64,000 nucleotides of DNA, from NCBI RefSeq assembly GCF_947504215.1, contig NZ_CANNGO010000008.1, positions 124,001 to 188,000 of the forward strand. The letters are read 5' to 3'. The notes below the pieces were generated by a model. The model was given only the letters and a program-made list of their open reading frames with translations, was not told the DNA's origin and made no database searches. The position numbers and the translations under genes were made by a program. The stretch comes from an uncultured Ruegeria sp. Lineage in GTDB: Bacteria; Pseudomonadota; Alphaproteobacteria; Rhodobacterales; Rhodobacteraceae. Of this stretch, positions 22,181 to 30,457 are shown piece after piece (position 1 is the first letter of the stretch; each line of letters begins with the position of its first letter).

Positions 22181-23407
22181 ATGACCGATTTCATGACCCG
22201 CGCCCGTGCCGCTGAACAGGCGATGCGTTCTGTTTTTCCTGCAACTCCAATGCAGCGGAATGCACATTTGTCCGAGCGCTACGGGGCCGATATCTGGCTG
22301 AAGCGTGAAGATCTGAGCCCGGTTCGGTCTTACAAGATTCGCGGTGCCTTCAACGCTATGCGCAAGCAGACAGGGCAGGATCTGTTCGTTTGCGCCAGTG
22401 CGGGTAACCACGCCCAGGGCGTCGCGTTCATGTGCAAGCATATGAACGTCCGGGGTGTGATCTTCATGCCCGTTACGACACCACAACAGAAAATCCAAAA
22501 AACCCGCATCTTTGGCGGCGACAGTATCGAGATCCACCTGACTGGCGACTATTTCGATGATACGCTTGCCGCCGCTCAGACATGGTGCGCCGAACAGGGT
22601 GGGCACTTTCTGTCTCCGTTTGATGATGCAGATGTGATTGAAGGGCAGGCCTCGTTGGCTGTCGAACTTGAGGCGCAACTGGGCGCGGCTCCTGATCATA
22701 TCGTGTTGCCGGTCGGAGGAGGGGGTATGTCCGCGGGCGTTGCGACATGGTTTGGTGATCGCAGTCATTGCCTGTTCGTGGAACCTGCTGGTGGCGCGTG
22801 TTTGCGCGCGGCCTTGGCCGCCGGGCATCCCGTAGCACTGGATCATGTCGACACTTTTGTTGATGGTGCTGCGGTGGGTCGGATCGGCGAAAAGCCCTTT
22901 GAGTTGCTGCGCGATCGCCATTTGTCGGATGTGTTGACCCTGTCCGAGGACCGTATCTGTACCACCATGATCGAAATGCTGAACGTCGAAGGCGTTGTAC
23001 TGGAACCCGCAGGCGCGCTGGCGATTGAGGCGGTGGGCGATGTTCAAAGCTTTGTGCGCGGTAAAACCGTGGTTTGCGTTACCTCGGGCGGCAATTTTGA
23101 TTTTGAGCGGTTGCCGGAAGTGAAAGAACGGGCTCAGCGCTATTCGGGCGTTAAGAAATACTTCATCCTGCGCCTGCCACAGCGCCCCGGCGCCTTGAAA
23201 GAGTTTCTGGGCATTCTGGGCCCCGAGGATGACATCGCCCGGTTCGAATACATGAAGAAGTCAGCGCGCAATTTCGGGTCGGTCCTGATTGGGATCGAAA
23301 CCCGCAAGCCCGAAAACTTCATGCGCCTGTTTGCTCATCTAGATGATGCGGGCTTTACCTATACTGACATCACCGAGGATGAGACACTGGCGCAGTTCGT
23401 GATCTGA
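22181..23407 (+). CDS. ilvA: Threonine ammonia-lyase IlvA
   Basis: LKREDLSPVRSYKIRGAFNAM; GGGGMSAGVATW; C-terminal LRLPQRPGALKEFL. Confidence 0.93.
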   Translation: MTDFMTRARAAEQAMRSVFPATPMQRNAHLSERYGADIWLKREDLSPVRSYKIRGAFNAMRKQTGQDLFVCASAGNHAQGVAFMCKHMNVRGVIFMPVTTPQQKIQKTRIFGGDSIEIHLTGDYFDDTLAAAQTWCAEQGGHFLSPFDDADVIEGQASLAVELEAQLGAAPDHIVLPVGGGGMSAGVATWFGDRSHCLFVEPAGGACLRAALAAGHPVALDHVDTFVDGAAVGRIGEKPFELLRDRHLSDVLTLSEDRICTTMIEMLNVEGVVLEPAGALAIEAVGDVQSFVRGKTVVCVTSGGNFDFERLPEVKERAQRYSGVKKYFILRLPQRPGALKEFLGILGPEDDIARFEYMKKSARNFGSVLIGIETRKPENFMRLFAHLDDAGFTYTDITEDETLAQFVI

Positions 23408-23409
23408 GA

Positions 23410-23745
23410 TCAGGTCAGGTTTGCGGCAAGATTAGCCTGGAACACTGACTTTGACGCATCATACGCGGCCAGAATTGCGGACAAATCGACGTCCATGCTT
23501 TTGCCTGCGGCAGCGCTGCGTTCTCCATCCTGACACAGTTTCGAGAACTGATCGAACCCAAGGCTCAGCGCGCTGCCTTTAAGGAAATGCAGGTTTTGCT
23601 CAAGCTCGCGCCGCTCAGTATCCGTGTGCAGGCGTGTGATCACTTCCTGAACTTCGTCCAGAAATATCTCGACGACCTCACCGAACTCATCCGCGCCAAC
23701 TTCGTCCCGCAATTGTTTGACTCTGGGCCAGTGGATCATGGCCAT
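23410..23745 (-). CDS. Hpt (histidine phosphotransfer) domain protein
   Basis: LEQNLHFLKGSALSLGFDQFSKLCQDGE (HxxKGSA motif). Confidence 0.85.
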   Translation of the reverse strand: MAMIHWPRVKQLRDEVGADEFGEVVEIFLDEVQEVITRLHTDTERRELEQNLHFLKGSALSLGFDQFSKLCQDGERSAAAGKSMDVDLSAILAAYDASKSVFQANLAANLT

Positions 23746-23870
23746 TCTCCTGAATCGGATTGCGCATATCCGTTGGTACTGTGCGCCCGGTAAATAGCTG
23801 GTTAAGCGTAGTGAATTTCTTTAGCTGCGGGCTTTCACCGGATGTTAAACTCCACAGGACTAGGCTCGTC

Positions 23871-25178
23871 ATGTTCGCGAAAATGACACAGCGTAGGGGT
23901 TGTTGGGTGCAAGGGGTGAGGCTCGAGCAGGCCAATTCAGATTTGGACTTCGGCGCAATCCGAAAGGTGCTGGTCGTCGATGACAGTCGCCTTCAGCGTC
24001 GTATTTTGGTCGCATCCCTCAAGAAATGGGGATTTGAGGTGATCGAAGCGGACAGCGGCGACGTCGCGCTTTCCATGTGTTCCGATGATCCGCCCGACCT
24101 GGTCCTGAGTGACTGGGTGATGCCGGGGATGAGTGGGCTGGAATTCTGCCGGTCGTTTCGGGCCTTGGATACAAAGCAATACAGCTATTTCATCCTCCTG
24201 ACATCAAAGAGCGAAAAGCAAGAGGTCGCACGCGGGCTGGATGCTGGCGCGGATGACTTTCTGATAAAACCGCTTGAGGCGGACGAGCTGCGCGCGCGCA
24301 TTGCGGCAGGCGCCCGCATTCTGGATATGCAGCGCGAGCTTTCTGAAAAGAACCGGATCATCGAATCCGCGCTTGAAGACCTCAAGCTGGCCCATGATGC
24401 GATCGACAAAGATCTGATGCAGGCCCGAAAGATCCAGGAATCACTGGTGCCCGAGTTGACAAGACAGTTCGGAAAATCGCAGGTCAGTTTGTTGCTGAAG
24501 CCTTGCGGGCATATTGGCGGTGATTTGGTGGGCATGTTCTCTCCGGGTGAAAACCGGTTGGGGTTCTACAGCATCGATGTGTCTGGTCACGGCATCACAT
24601 CAGCAATGATGACGGCGCGCTTGGGCGGGTACCTGTCGAGCAGTCATTTTGATCAGAACGTGGCGATGGAACGGCGGTTCAGCAAATTCTACGCACTTTT
24701 GCCGCCCGAAGATGTCGCTGACACACTCAACTCGCGACTAATGGCTGATGAGGGGATCGAAGAGTATTTCACGATGGTCTATGCCATCGTCGATTTGCGC
24801 AACGGGCATTTGAAAATGGTCCAAGCCGGGCACCCGCATCCTTTGGTGATGCGTCAGGATGGCAACGCTGAGTTTTTGGGCGATGGCGGGTTGCCCGTCG
24901 GGCTGTTGCCGGATGTCTCTTTTCAGCAGGTACAAACACAGCTGCGTCCCGGCGACAAGCTCTTGCTATACTCGGATGGATTCACGGAATGCCACCTTGA
25001 GGGCGGCGGGATGTTGGACGAAGACGGGCTGCGCGAAATGGCATTGGAATGCGCAGCGGGCCCGGGTGGGCCTGAGTTTCTCGATGATATGTTCTGGCGA
25101 TTAACGCAGGTGATGTCCCCTGATGATGGCATGGGCGATGATGTGTCTGCCGTGTTGTTTGAATATAACGGGCCCTAA
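23871..25178 (+). CDS. Response regulator with C-terminal PP2C/SpoIIE (RsbU-like) phosphatase domain
   Basis: VLVVDDSRLQRRIL...LVLSDWVMPGMSG...LLTSKSEKQE...FLIKPL receiver; GGDLVGMFSPGENRLGFYSIDVSGHGITSAM and LLYSDGFTE phosphatase motifs. Confidence 0.9.
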   Translation: MFAKMTQRRGCWVQGVRLEQANSDLDFGAIRKVLVVDDSRLQRRILVASLKKWGFEVIEADSGDVALSMCSDDPPDLVLSDWVMPGMSGLEFCRSFRALDTKQYSYFILLTSKSEKQEVARGLDAGADDFLIKPLEADELRARIAAGARILDMQRELSEKNRIIESALEDLKLAHDAIDKDLMQARKIQESLVPELTRQFGKSQVSLLLKPCGHIGGDLVGMFSPGENRLGFYSIDVSGHGITSAMMTARLGGYLSSSHFDQNVAMERRFSKFYALLPPEDVADTLNSRLMADEGIEEYFTMVYAIVDLRNGHLKMVQAGHPHPLVMRQDGNAEFLGDGGLPVGLLPDVSFQQVQTQLRPGDKLLLYSDGFTECHLEGGGMLDEDGLREMALECAAGPGGPEFLDDMFWRLTQVMSPDDGMGDDVSAVLFEYNGP

Positions 25179-25618
25179 AGCCCTGTAAGGTGAAGACCGG
25201 CGAAATGCCGGTCACCGTCATTGCCCAACAGCTCGACCGCGTCGGCGCTATGCATCCAAAGCGCCTCGTGAAACGCCTCGGTCGGTGGGCCCATGCTGCG
25301 AACCGGGCGCGCGCGATAGATCAGGCAGATCTTCTCGGCCCACAGGTCGTATTCCGGCATATAGGTAAAGCGGCGAAATGCGCCGACACGGCGGGGTGCT
25401 GCAACCGACCACCCGGTTTCCTCAAAAACTTCGCGATGTAGGGCCGCAACAGGCGATTCGCCCGGATCAATACCTCCGCCGGGCAGTTGTAGATCGGGGC
25501 CTGGTTCGGTCTGGCACGTCAGCAAAAGATGACGTCCGCGCGGCAGCAAAGCGTAAACTCCGACCCTTCGTTTGTATGTCCGCCCCGGCTCTGGGGTTTC
25601 ACCGAACCGCCTGATCAT
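25175..25618 (-). CDS. NUDIX hydrolase
   Basis: LPGGGIDPGESPVAALHREVFEETGWSV NUDIX box. Confidence 0.88.
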   Translation of the reverse strand: MIRRFGETPEPGRTYKRRVGVYALLPRGRHLLLTCQTEPGPDLQLPGGGIDPGESPVAALHREVFEETGWSVAAPRRVGAFRRFTYMPEYDLWAEKICLIYRARPVRSMGPPTEAFHEALWMHSADAVELLGNDGDRHFAGLHLTGL

Positions 25619-25694
25619 GTATGGCCCCTTAAAACCAAATCTGTTCGACCTATATGGTTGCGGTATGCCAACCCGTGGCGTGTAAGGAAACCCC

Positions 25695-26681
25695 ATGTCT
25701 CTTGGAACGAAAATCGCGTGGGACGATACCGTCCTGCCCTTTCAACTTGATGTACCGGATATGCGTGGCCGCGTGGCCCGGCTGGATGGTGTGCTCGACG
25801 GCATTCTGAAGCAGCATGATTATCCGGAAAAAGTCGAAGCGTTGGTGGCCGAGATGGCCCTGCTGACTGCATTGATTGGCCAGACCGTATCATTGCGCTG
25901 GAAGCTGTCGTTGCAGGTGCAGTCCAAGGGCGCCGTGCGCATGATCGCAACCGATTACTACGCGCCGCAGGCCGAGGGCGAGCCCGCCCGCATTCGCGCC
26001 TATGCCAGTTTCGACCCCGACCGCTTGACGGACGGCGCGCCGTTCGATCAAGTCGGCGAAGGGTATTTCGCCATCATGATTGATCAAGGCGAAGGCACGC
26101 AGCCGTATCAGGGGATCACACCTTTGGCCGGTGGGTCGCTGAGCGCCTGTGCCGAAGCGTATTTTGCGCAATCCGAACAATTGCCGACACGATTCTCACT
26201 GAGTTTCGGCAAATCCACCGAGCCCGATGTCGGAGAGCATTGGCGCGCCGGCGGGATCATGCTGCAGCACATGCCAAAGGCCTCGCCTTTTGTGGCGTCA
26301 AATGAGGGTGAGGGCGAAATCCTGTCTGCCGAAGATCTGGTTGATGGCGAAGAAGGCGAAAACTGGGGCCGGGTCAACATCTTGCTGGACACGGTGGAGG
26401 ATTTGGAGCTGATCGGGCCGTCGATTGCGCCGACCGATCTGCTTGTGCGCTTGTTTCACGAAGAACAGCCGCGGGTCTACGACGCCCAATCGGTGCAGTT
26501 TGGCTGTACCTGTTCAGAAGATCGGGTGCGCCAAAGCCTGTCGATTTACTCGGCCAAGGACATCGAAAAGATGACCACGCCCGAAGGCGAAGTCACCGCC
26601 GATTGCCAGTTCTGCGGGTCACATTACGTGCTGGATCCTGCGACTGTTGGGTTTGATGCCGAAGACGCCGAAGGTGCATGA
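25695..26681 (+). CDS. hslO: Redox-regulated chaperone Hsp33
   Basis: FGCTCSEDRVRQSL...CQFCGSHYVLD (CxC...CxxC zinc site). Confidence 0.92.
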   Translation: MSLGTKIAWDDTVLPFQLDVPDMRGRVARLDGVLDGILKQHDYPEKVEALVAEMALLTALIGQTVSLRWKLSLQVQSKGAVRMIATDYYAPQAEGEPARIRAYASFDPDRLTDGAPFDQVGEGYFAIMIDQGEGTQPYQGITPLAGGSLSACAEAYFAQSEQLPTRFSLSFGKSTEPDVGEHWRAGGIMLQHMPKASPFVASNEGEGEILSAEDLVDGEEGENWGRVNILLDTVEDLELIGPSIAPTDLLVRLFHEEQPRVYDAQSVQFGCTCSEDRVRQSLSIYSAKDIEKMTTPEGEVTADCQFCGSHYVLDPATVGFDAEDAEGA

Positions 26682-27270
26682 CCCGTCTGAACAGATCCGG
26701 GCGGCCCTGCGCCGCCCCGGTCACGGCTCCAGCGATTTTGACCTGAACCTGGAAACCGTTCTTCCGCTCGGACGCAAACTGCGTCCGGCAGGTGTGCTGG
26801 TACCAATTTCCGTCGTCGATGACGTGCCACGACTGATCCTGACCAAACGGTCTTCGGCCCTGAAACATCATCCCGGTCAGATCGCCTTTCCCGGCGGCAA
26901 GCAGGATGAGGGCGATGTTGATGTCACCGCAGCAGCATTGCGTGAAGCACAGGAAGAAATTGGCCTGCCGAGCGATCTGCCCGAGGTACTGGGATTCCTG
27001 CCGACGCATGAGACAGTGACGTCGTTTTCCGTAACACCAGTGGTGGCCATTCTGCGCCACTCATTCCAGGCGATACCTGAGCCCGGCGAGGTGGACGAGG
27101 TGTTTTCGGTTCCACTCAAGCATATCCTGGACCCGTCCAATTATGTGGTAGAGTCGCGCAGATGGCGTGGCCAGCGGCGAAAGTACTTCACAGTGCCATT
27201 CGGCCCCTATTACATCTGGGGCGCAACGGCCCGCATATTGCGGGGATTGGCGGCGCGGGTGAGTGAATGA
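26656..27270 (+). CDS. CoA pyrophosphatase-like NUDIX hydrolase
   Basis: HHPGQIAFPGGKQDEGDVDVTAAALREAQEEIGL. Confidence 0.87.
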   Translation: MPKTPKVHDPSEQIRAALRRPGHGSSDFDLNLETVLPLGRKLRPAGVLVPISVVDDVPRLILTKRSSALKHHPGQIAFPGGKQDEGDVDVTAAALREAQEEIGLPSDLPEVLGFLPTHETVTSFSVTPVVAILRHSFQAIPEPGEVDEVFSVPLKHILDPSNYVVESRRWRGQRRKYFTVPFGPYYIWGATARILRGLAARVSE

Positions 27271-28421
27271 AGCAGATTGATGAGCCCTGGGTCTCGGAGC
27301 AGTCCACTCAAAAGGTATGTGCCGCCCTGACTGCGGCGGGCAGCCAGGCCTTGTTTGTCGGTGGCTGCGTGCGCAATGCGCTGCTGGGTGTGCCGGTCCG
27401 AGACATCGATATTGCCACAGATGCGCTGCCGGATCAGGTGGTTGCGTTGGCAAAAGACGCAGGGCTTAAGGCGATTCCAACCGGAATTGAACACGGCACG
27501 GTCACGATTGTCAGCCACGGTATCCCGCATGAAATCACCACTTTCCGCCGCGATGTGGAAACCGATGGCCGCCGAGCCGTCGTAGCCTTTTCTGACAAGG
27601 TCGAAGAAGATGCGGCGCGTCGCGATTTCACCATGAACGCGATCTATGCGCAGCCCGATGGGGCAATTCTGGACCCGTTAAACGGCTTACCGGATCTCGA
27701 AAAACGCCATGTGCGGTTCATCGGCACCGCTGCGCATCGTATTCGCGAAGACTATCTGCGGTCGCTGCGTTACTTCCGCTTTCACGCCTGGTATGGCGAT
27801 CCGGATGCCGGGTTTGATCCTGATGCGATGGCCGCAATTTCCAAAAACCTGGACGGGTTGGCGTTGCTGTCACGCGAACGCGTTGGGGCAGAGCTGTTGA
27901 AACTTTTGGCCGCACCTGATCCTGCGCCATCTGTTGCCGCAATGCGCAGCACCGGGGTTTTGGCGCAACTGCTTCCGGGTGCGGATGATCGGGCCTTGGG
28001 CCCATTGATCCATCTTGAACAGGCGTCCTCGACCGAACCCGATCCTGTGCGCCGGCTGGCCGCGATGGTGACGTCTGAGGACGCAACAACGCTTCGACTT
28101 AGCCGGTCGCAATTGCAACGCCTTACCCGCATGCGGGATGAGGCGCAGGCGACAACAAGCGTTGCTGAACTGGGATACCGCTACGGCGACGAGGGCGGGT
28201 TGCACGAAACCTTGCTGCGTTGCGCGTTCTTTGAGCAACCCTGGACCGAAGACCTGAGGCAGGCCTTGCATTCAGGCGCGTCAGCCCGTTTTCCGATCAA
28301 GGCCAAAGACTTGATTCCTGAGTTTTCCGGTCCGGCGCTGGGCAAGAAACTGGCCGAGCTGGAAGGGCGTTGGATTGCATCGGGCTTTACCCTGACCCGC
28401 AAAGATTTGCTGGGCGGTTAG
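27267..28421 (+). CDS. cca: CCA tRNA nucleotidyltransferase / poly(A) polymerase family
   Basis: ALFVGGCVRNALLGVPVRDIDIATDALPDQV; RRDFTMNAIY. Confidence 0.92.
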   Translation: MKQIDEPWVSEQSTQKVCAALTAAGSQALFVGGCVRNALLGVPVRDIDIATDALPDQVVALAKDAGLKAIPTGIEHGTVTIVSHGIPHEITTFRRDVETDGRRAVVAFSDKVEEDAARRDFTMNAIYAQPDGAILDPLNGLPDLEKRHVRFIGTAAHRIREDYLRSLRYFRFHAWYGDPDAGFDPDAMAAISKNLDGLALLSRERVGAELLKLLAAPDPAPSVAAMRSTGVLAQLLPGADDRALGPLIHLEQASSTEPDPVRRLAAMVTSEDATTLRLSRSQLQRLTRMRDEAQATTSVAELGYRYGDEGGLHETLLRCAFFEQPWTEDLRQALHSGASARFPIKAKDLIPEFSGPALGKKLAELEGRWIASGFTLTRKDLLGG

Positions 28422-28497
28422 CACGAAGTCTCAAAAGGGGATGACAAATCAAATCGAGTATGGTTACTTGCGCCTGTCACTTGATTTGGAGGGAGGC

Positions 28498-28530
28498 ATG
28501 CGAATGTATTACGGGATCTGGTTCGGCTAA
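28498..28530 (+). CDS. Putative leader peptide MRMYYGIWFG upstream of ABC exporter operon
   Basis: GGAGGGAGG Shine-Dalgarno at 28488-28496 directly before ATG CGA ATG TAT TAC GGG ATC TGG TTC GGC TAA. Confidence 0.5.
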   Translation: MRMYYGIWFG

Positions 28531-28531
28531 A

Positions 28532-28567
28532 GCCGGAACGCTCGACCCGTAGGGGTGGTGTTCTGGC
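28532..28567 (+). promoter_or_regulatory. Putative attenuator-type stem-loop downstream of leader ORF
   Basis: GCCGGAAC (28532-28539) pairs with GTTCTGGC (28560-28567); GCCGGAAC can alternatively pair with GTTCGGC (28521-28527) at the leader 3' end. Confidence 0.45.
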
Positions 28568-28618
28568 GCCATCTTTCTTCGCACGTCCTATTTATCTTGC
28601 TCAATTGGAGCATCCTCC

Positions 28619-30457
28619 ATGTTTCGCTATTTCGAAAACCTTGTAGACCCTTTTGTCGCCTATACGGAATCTGACACACCACCAACGCGGCTGTGGCCGT
28701 TCATGCTGGATTACTCACAGCCCTTCATGAAGGTCTTTTTCTGGGCCGGGCTTATTTCCATCATCGTGGCAGGCGTTGAGATCGGACTGATCTATTACAT
28801 GGGCCGCGTTGTCGATCTGCTGGGCGGCACGCCGACCGAAGTCTGGCAAAACCACGGAACCGAACTGCTGTGGATGGCCGCATTTATTCTATTGTTGCGA
28901 CCCATCCTTCATCTGGTCGACGTCCTGTTGTTGAACAACACGATCCTGCCGAACTTTGGCACGCTGATCCGCTGGCGCGCGCATAAACACGTGCTGCGTC
29001 AATCGGTTGGTTGGTTCGAAAACGACTTTGCAGGCCGTATCGCCAACCGGATTATGCAGACGCCACCAGCTGCGGGCGAAGTGGTGTTTCAGGTCTTTGA
29101 CGCGATTTCATTCTCGCTTGCTTACCTGATCGGCGCGGCGATTCTGCTGTACGCGGCAGATGCGCGCCTGCTTATTCCGCTGCTGATTTGGTTCGCGTTT
29201 TATGCTGCGCTGGTGCGGTGGACCGTAAAACGTGTTGGACCGGCCTCGCAGGCGGCCTCTGATGCACGCTCGACCGTGACGGGTCGTGTAGTGGACAGCT
29301 ATACCAACATTCATTCGGTTAAGATGTTCGCCCATAACGCGCAAGAATTGGACTATGCGCGCGAAGCGATCGAGGAAACGCGCCGCACATTTCAGGTCGA
29401 AATGCGGATCTTCACTGTCATGGATGCTGTTCTGGTCACCCTGAACGGCCTGCTGATAGTTGGTGTTGTGGGTTGGGCGATTTATCTGTGGATGCAGGGC
29501 AGCGCGACCGTAGGTGTGGTCGCCGCTGCAACTGCGCTGACGCTGAGGCTGAACGCCATGACCGGCTGGATCATGTGGGCGCTGACCAGCTTCTTCCGTC
29601 AGCTCGGTATTGTGGCTGAAGGGATGCAGACGATTGCGCAACCTGTCGATTTGCTGGACGCCCCGGCTGCCAAGCCTCTGCGCCTGACAAACGGCCAGAT
29701 CGAAATCCGCGATTTGTCGCATCATTACGGGCGCGAAACCGGTGGTCTGGATCATATCAACATGATCGTTCAGCCGGGCGAAAAGATTGGCCTGATCGGT
29801 CGGTCTGGTGCTGGTAAATCGACCCTCGTGAAACTGCTCTTACGGTTTTACGACGTTGAACGCGGCGCTATCCTGATTGACGATCAGAACATCGCACAGG
29901 TCACTCAGGACAGTCTGCGCAGTCATATCGGTATGGTTCAGCAGGACAGCGCATTGTTGCATCGCTCGGTTCGGGACAACATTCTATATGGCCGTCCTGA
30001 TGCCACTGAATTGCAGATGATCACAGCGGCGAAACAGGCCGAGGCGCATGAGTTCATCCTTGACCTGCAGGATCCTGAAGGGCGCACCGGCTACGACGCG
30101 CATGTGGGGGAACGCGGCGTAAAGCTCAGCGGTGGTCAAAGGCAGCGGGTGACGCTGGCGCGGGTGATCTTGAAAGACGCCCCGATATTGTTGTTGGACG
30201 AGGCAACATCCGCCCTAGATTCCGAGGTTGAAGCGTCAATTCAGGAAACCCTCTACGGCATGATGCAAGGTAAAACCGTGATCGCCATTGCCCACCGGCT
30301 CAGCACTATCGCACAGATGGACCGCATTCTGGTGATGGATGGGGGCCGCATCGTGGAAGAGGGTGCGCATTCCGAGCTGTTGTCGCAGGGCGGCCTTTAC
30401 GCGCAGTTCTGGGCGCGGCAGTCTGGCGGCTTCATGAATCCGGAGGCCGCTGAATGA
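28619..30457 (+). CDS. ABC exporter, fused permease/ATP-binding protein (half 1)
   Basis: GRSGAGKSTLVKLLLRFYD; LSGGQRQRVTLARVILKDAPILLLDEATSALDSE. Confidence 0.94.
   Translation: MFRYFENLVDPFVAYTESDTPPTRLWPFMLDYSQPFMKVFFWAGLISIIVAGVEIGLIYYMGRVVDLLGGTPTEVWQNHGTELLWMAAFILLLRPILHLVDVLLLNNTILPNFGTLIRWRAHKHVLRQSVGWFENDFAGRIANRIMQTPPAAGEVVFQVFDAISFSLAYLIGAAILLYAADARLLIPLLIWFAFYAALVRWTVKRVGPASQAASDARSTVTGRVVDSYTNIHSVKMFAHNAQELDYAREAIEETRRTFQVEMRIFTVMDAVLVTLNGLLIVGVVGWAIYLWMQGSATVGVVAAATALTLRLNAMTGWIMWALTSFFRQLGIVAEGMQTIAQPVDLLDAPAAKPLRLTNGQIEIRDLSHHYGRETGGLDHINMIVQPGEKIGLIGRSGAGKSTLVKLLLRFYDVERGAILIDDQNIAQVTQDSLRSHIGMVQQDSALLHRSVRDNILYGRPDATELQMITAAKQAEAHEFILDLQDPEGRTGYDAHVGERGVKLSGGQRQRVTLARVILKDAPILLLDEATSALDSEVEASIQETLYGMMQGKTVIAIAHRLSTIAQMDRILVMDGGRIVEEGAHSELLSQGGLYAQFWARQSGGFMNPEAAE

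Noticed and set aside
22067-23047. 326-aa minus-strand ORF opposite ilvA
   Set aside because: Antisense shadow; ilvA motifs are clear on the plus strand.
26452-26467. TGTTTCACGAAGAACA, 13/16 match to parS in hslO
   Set aside because: The central CACGTG core is broken; about 0.24 matches of this quality are expected by chance in 64 kb.
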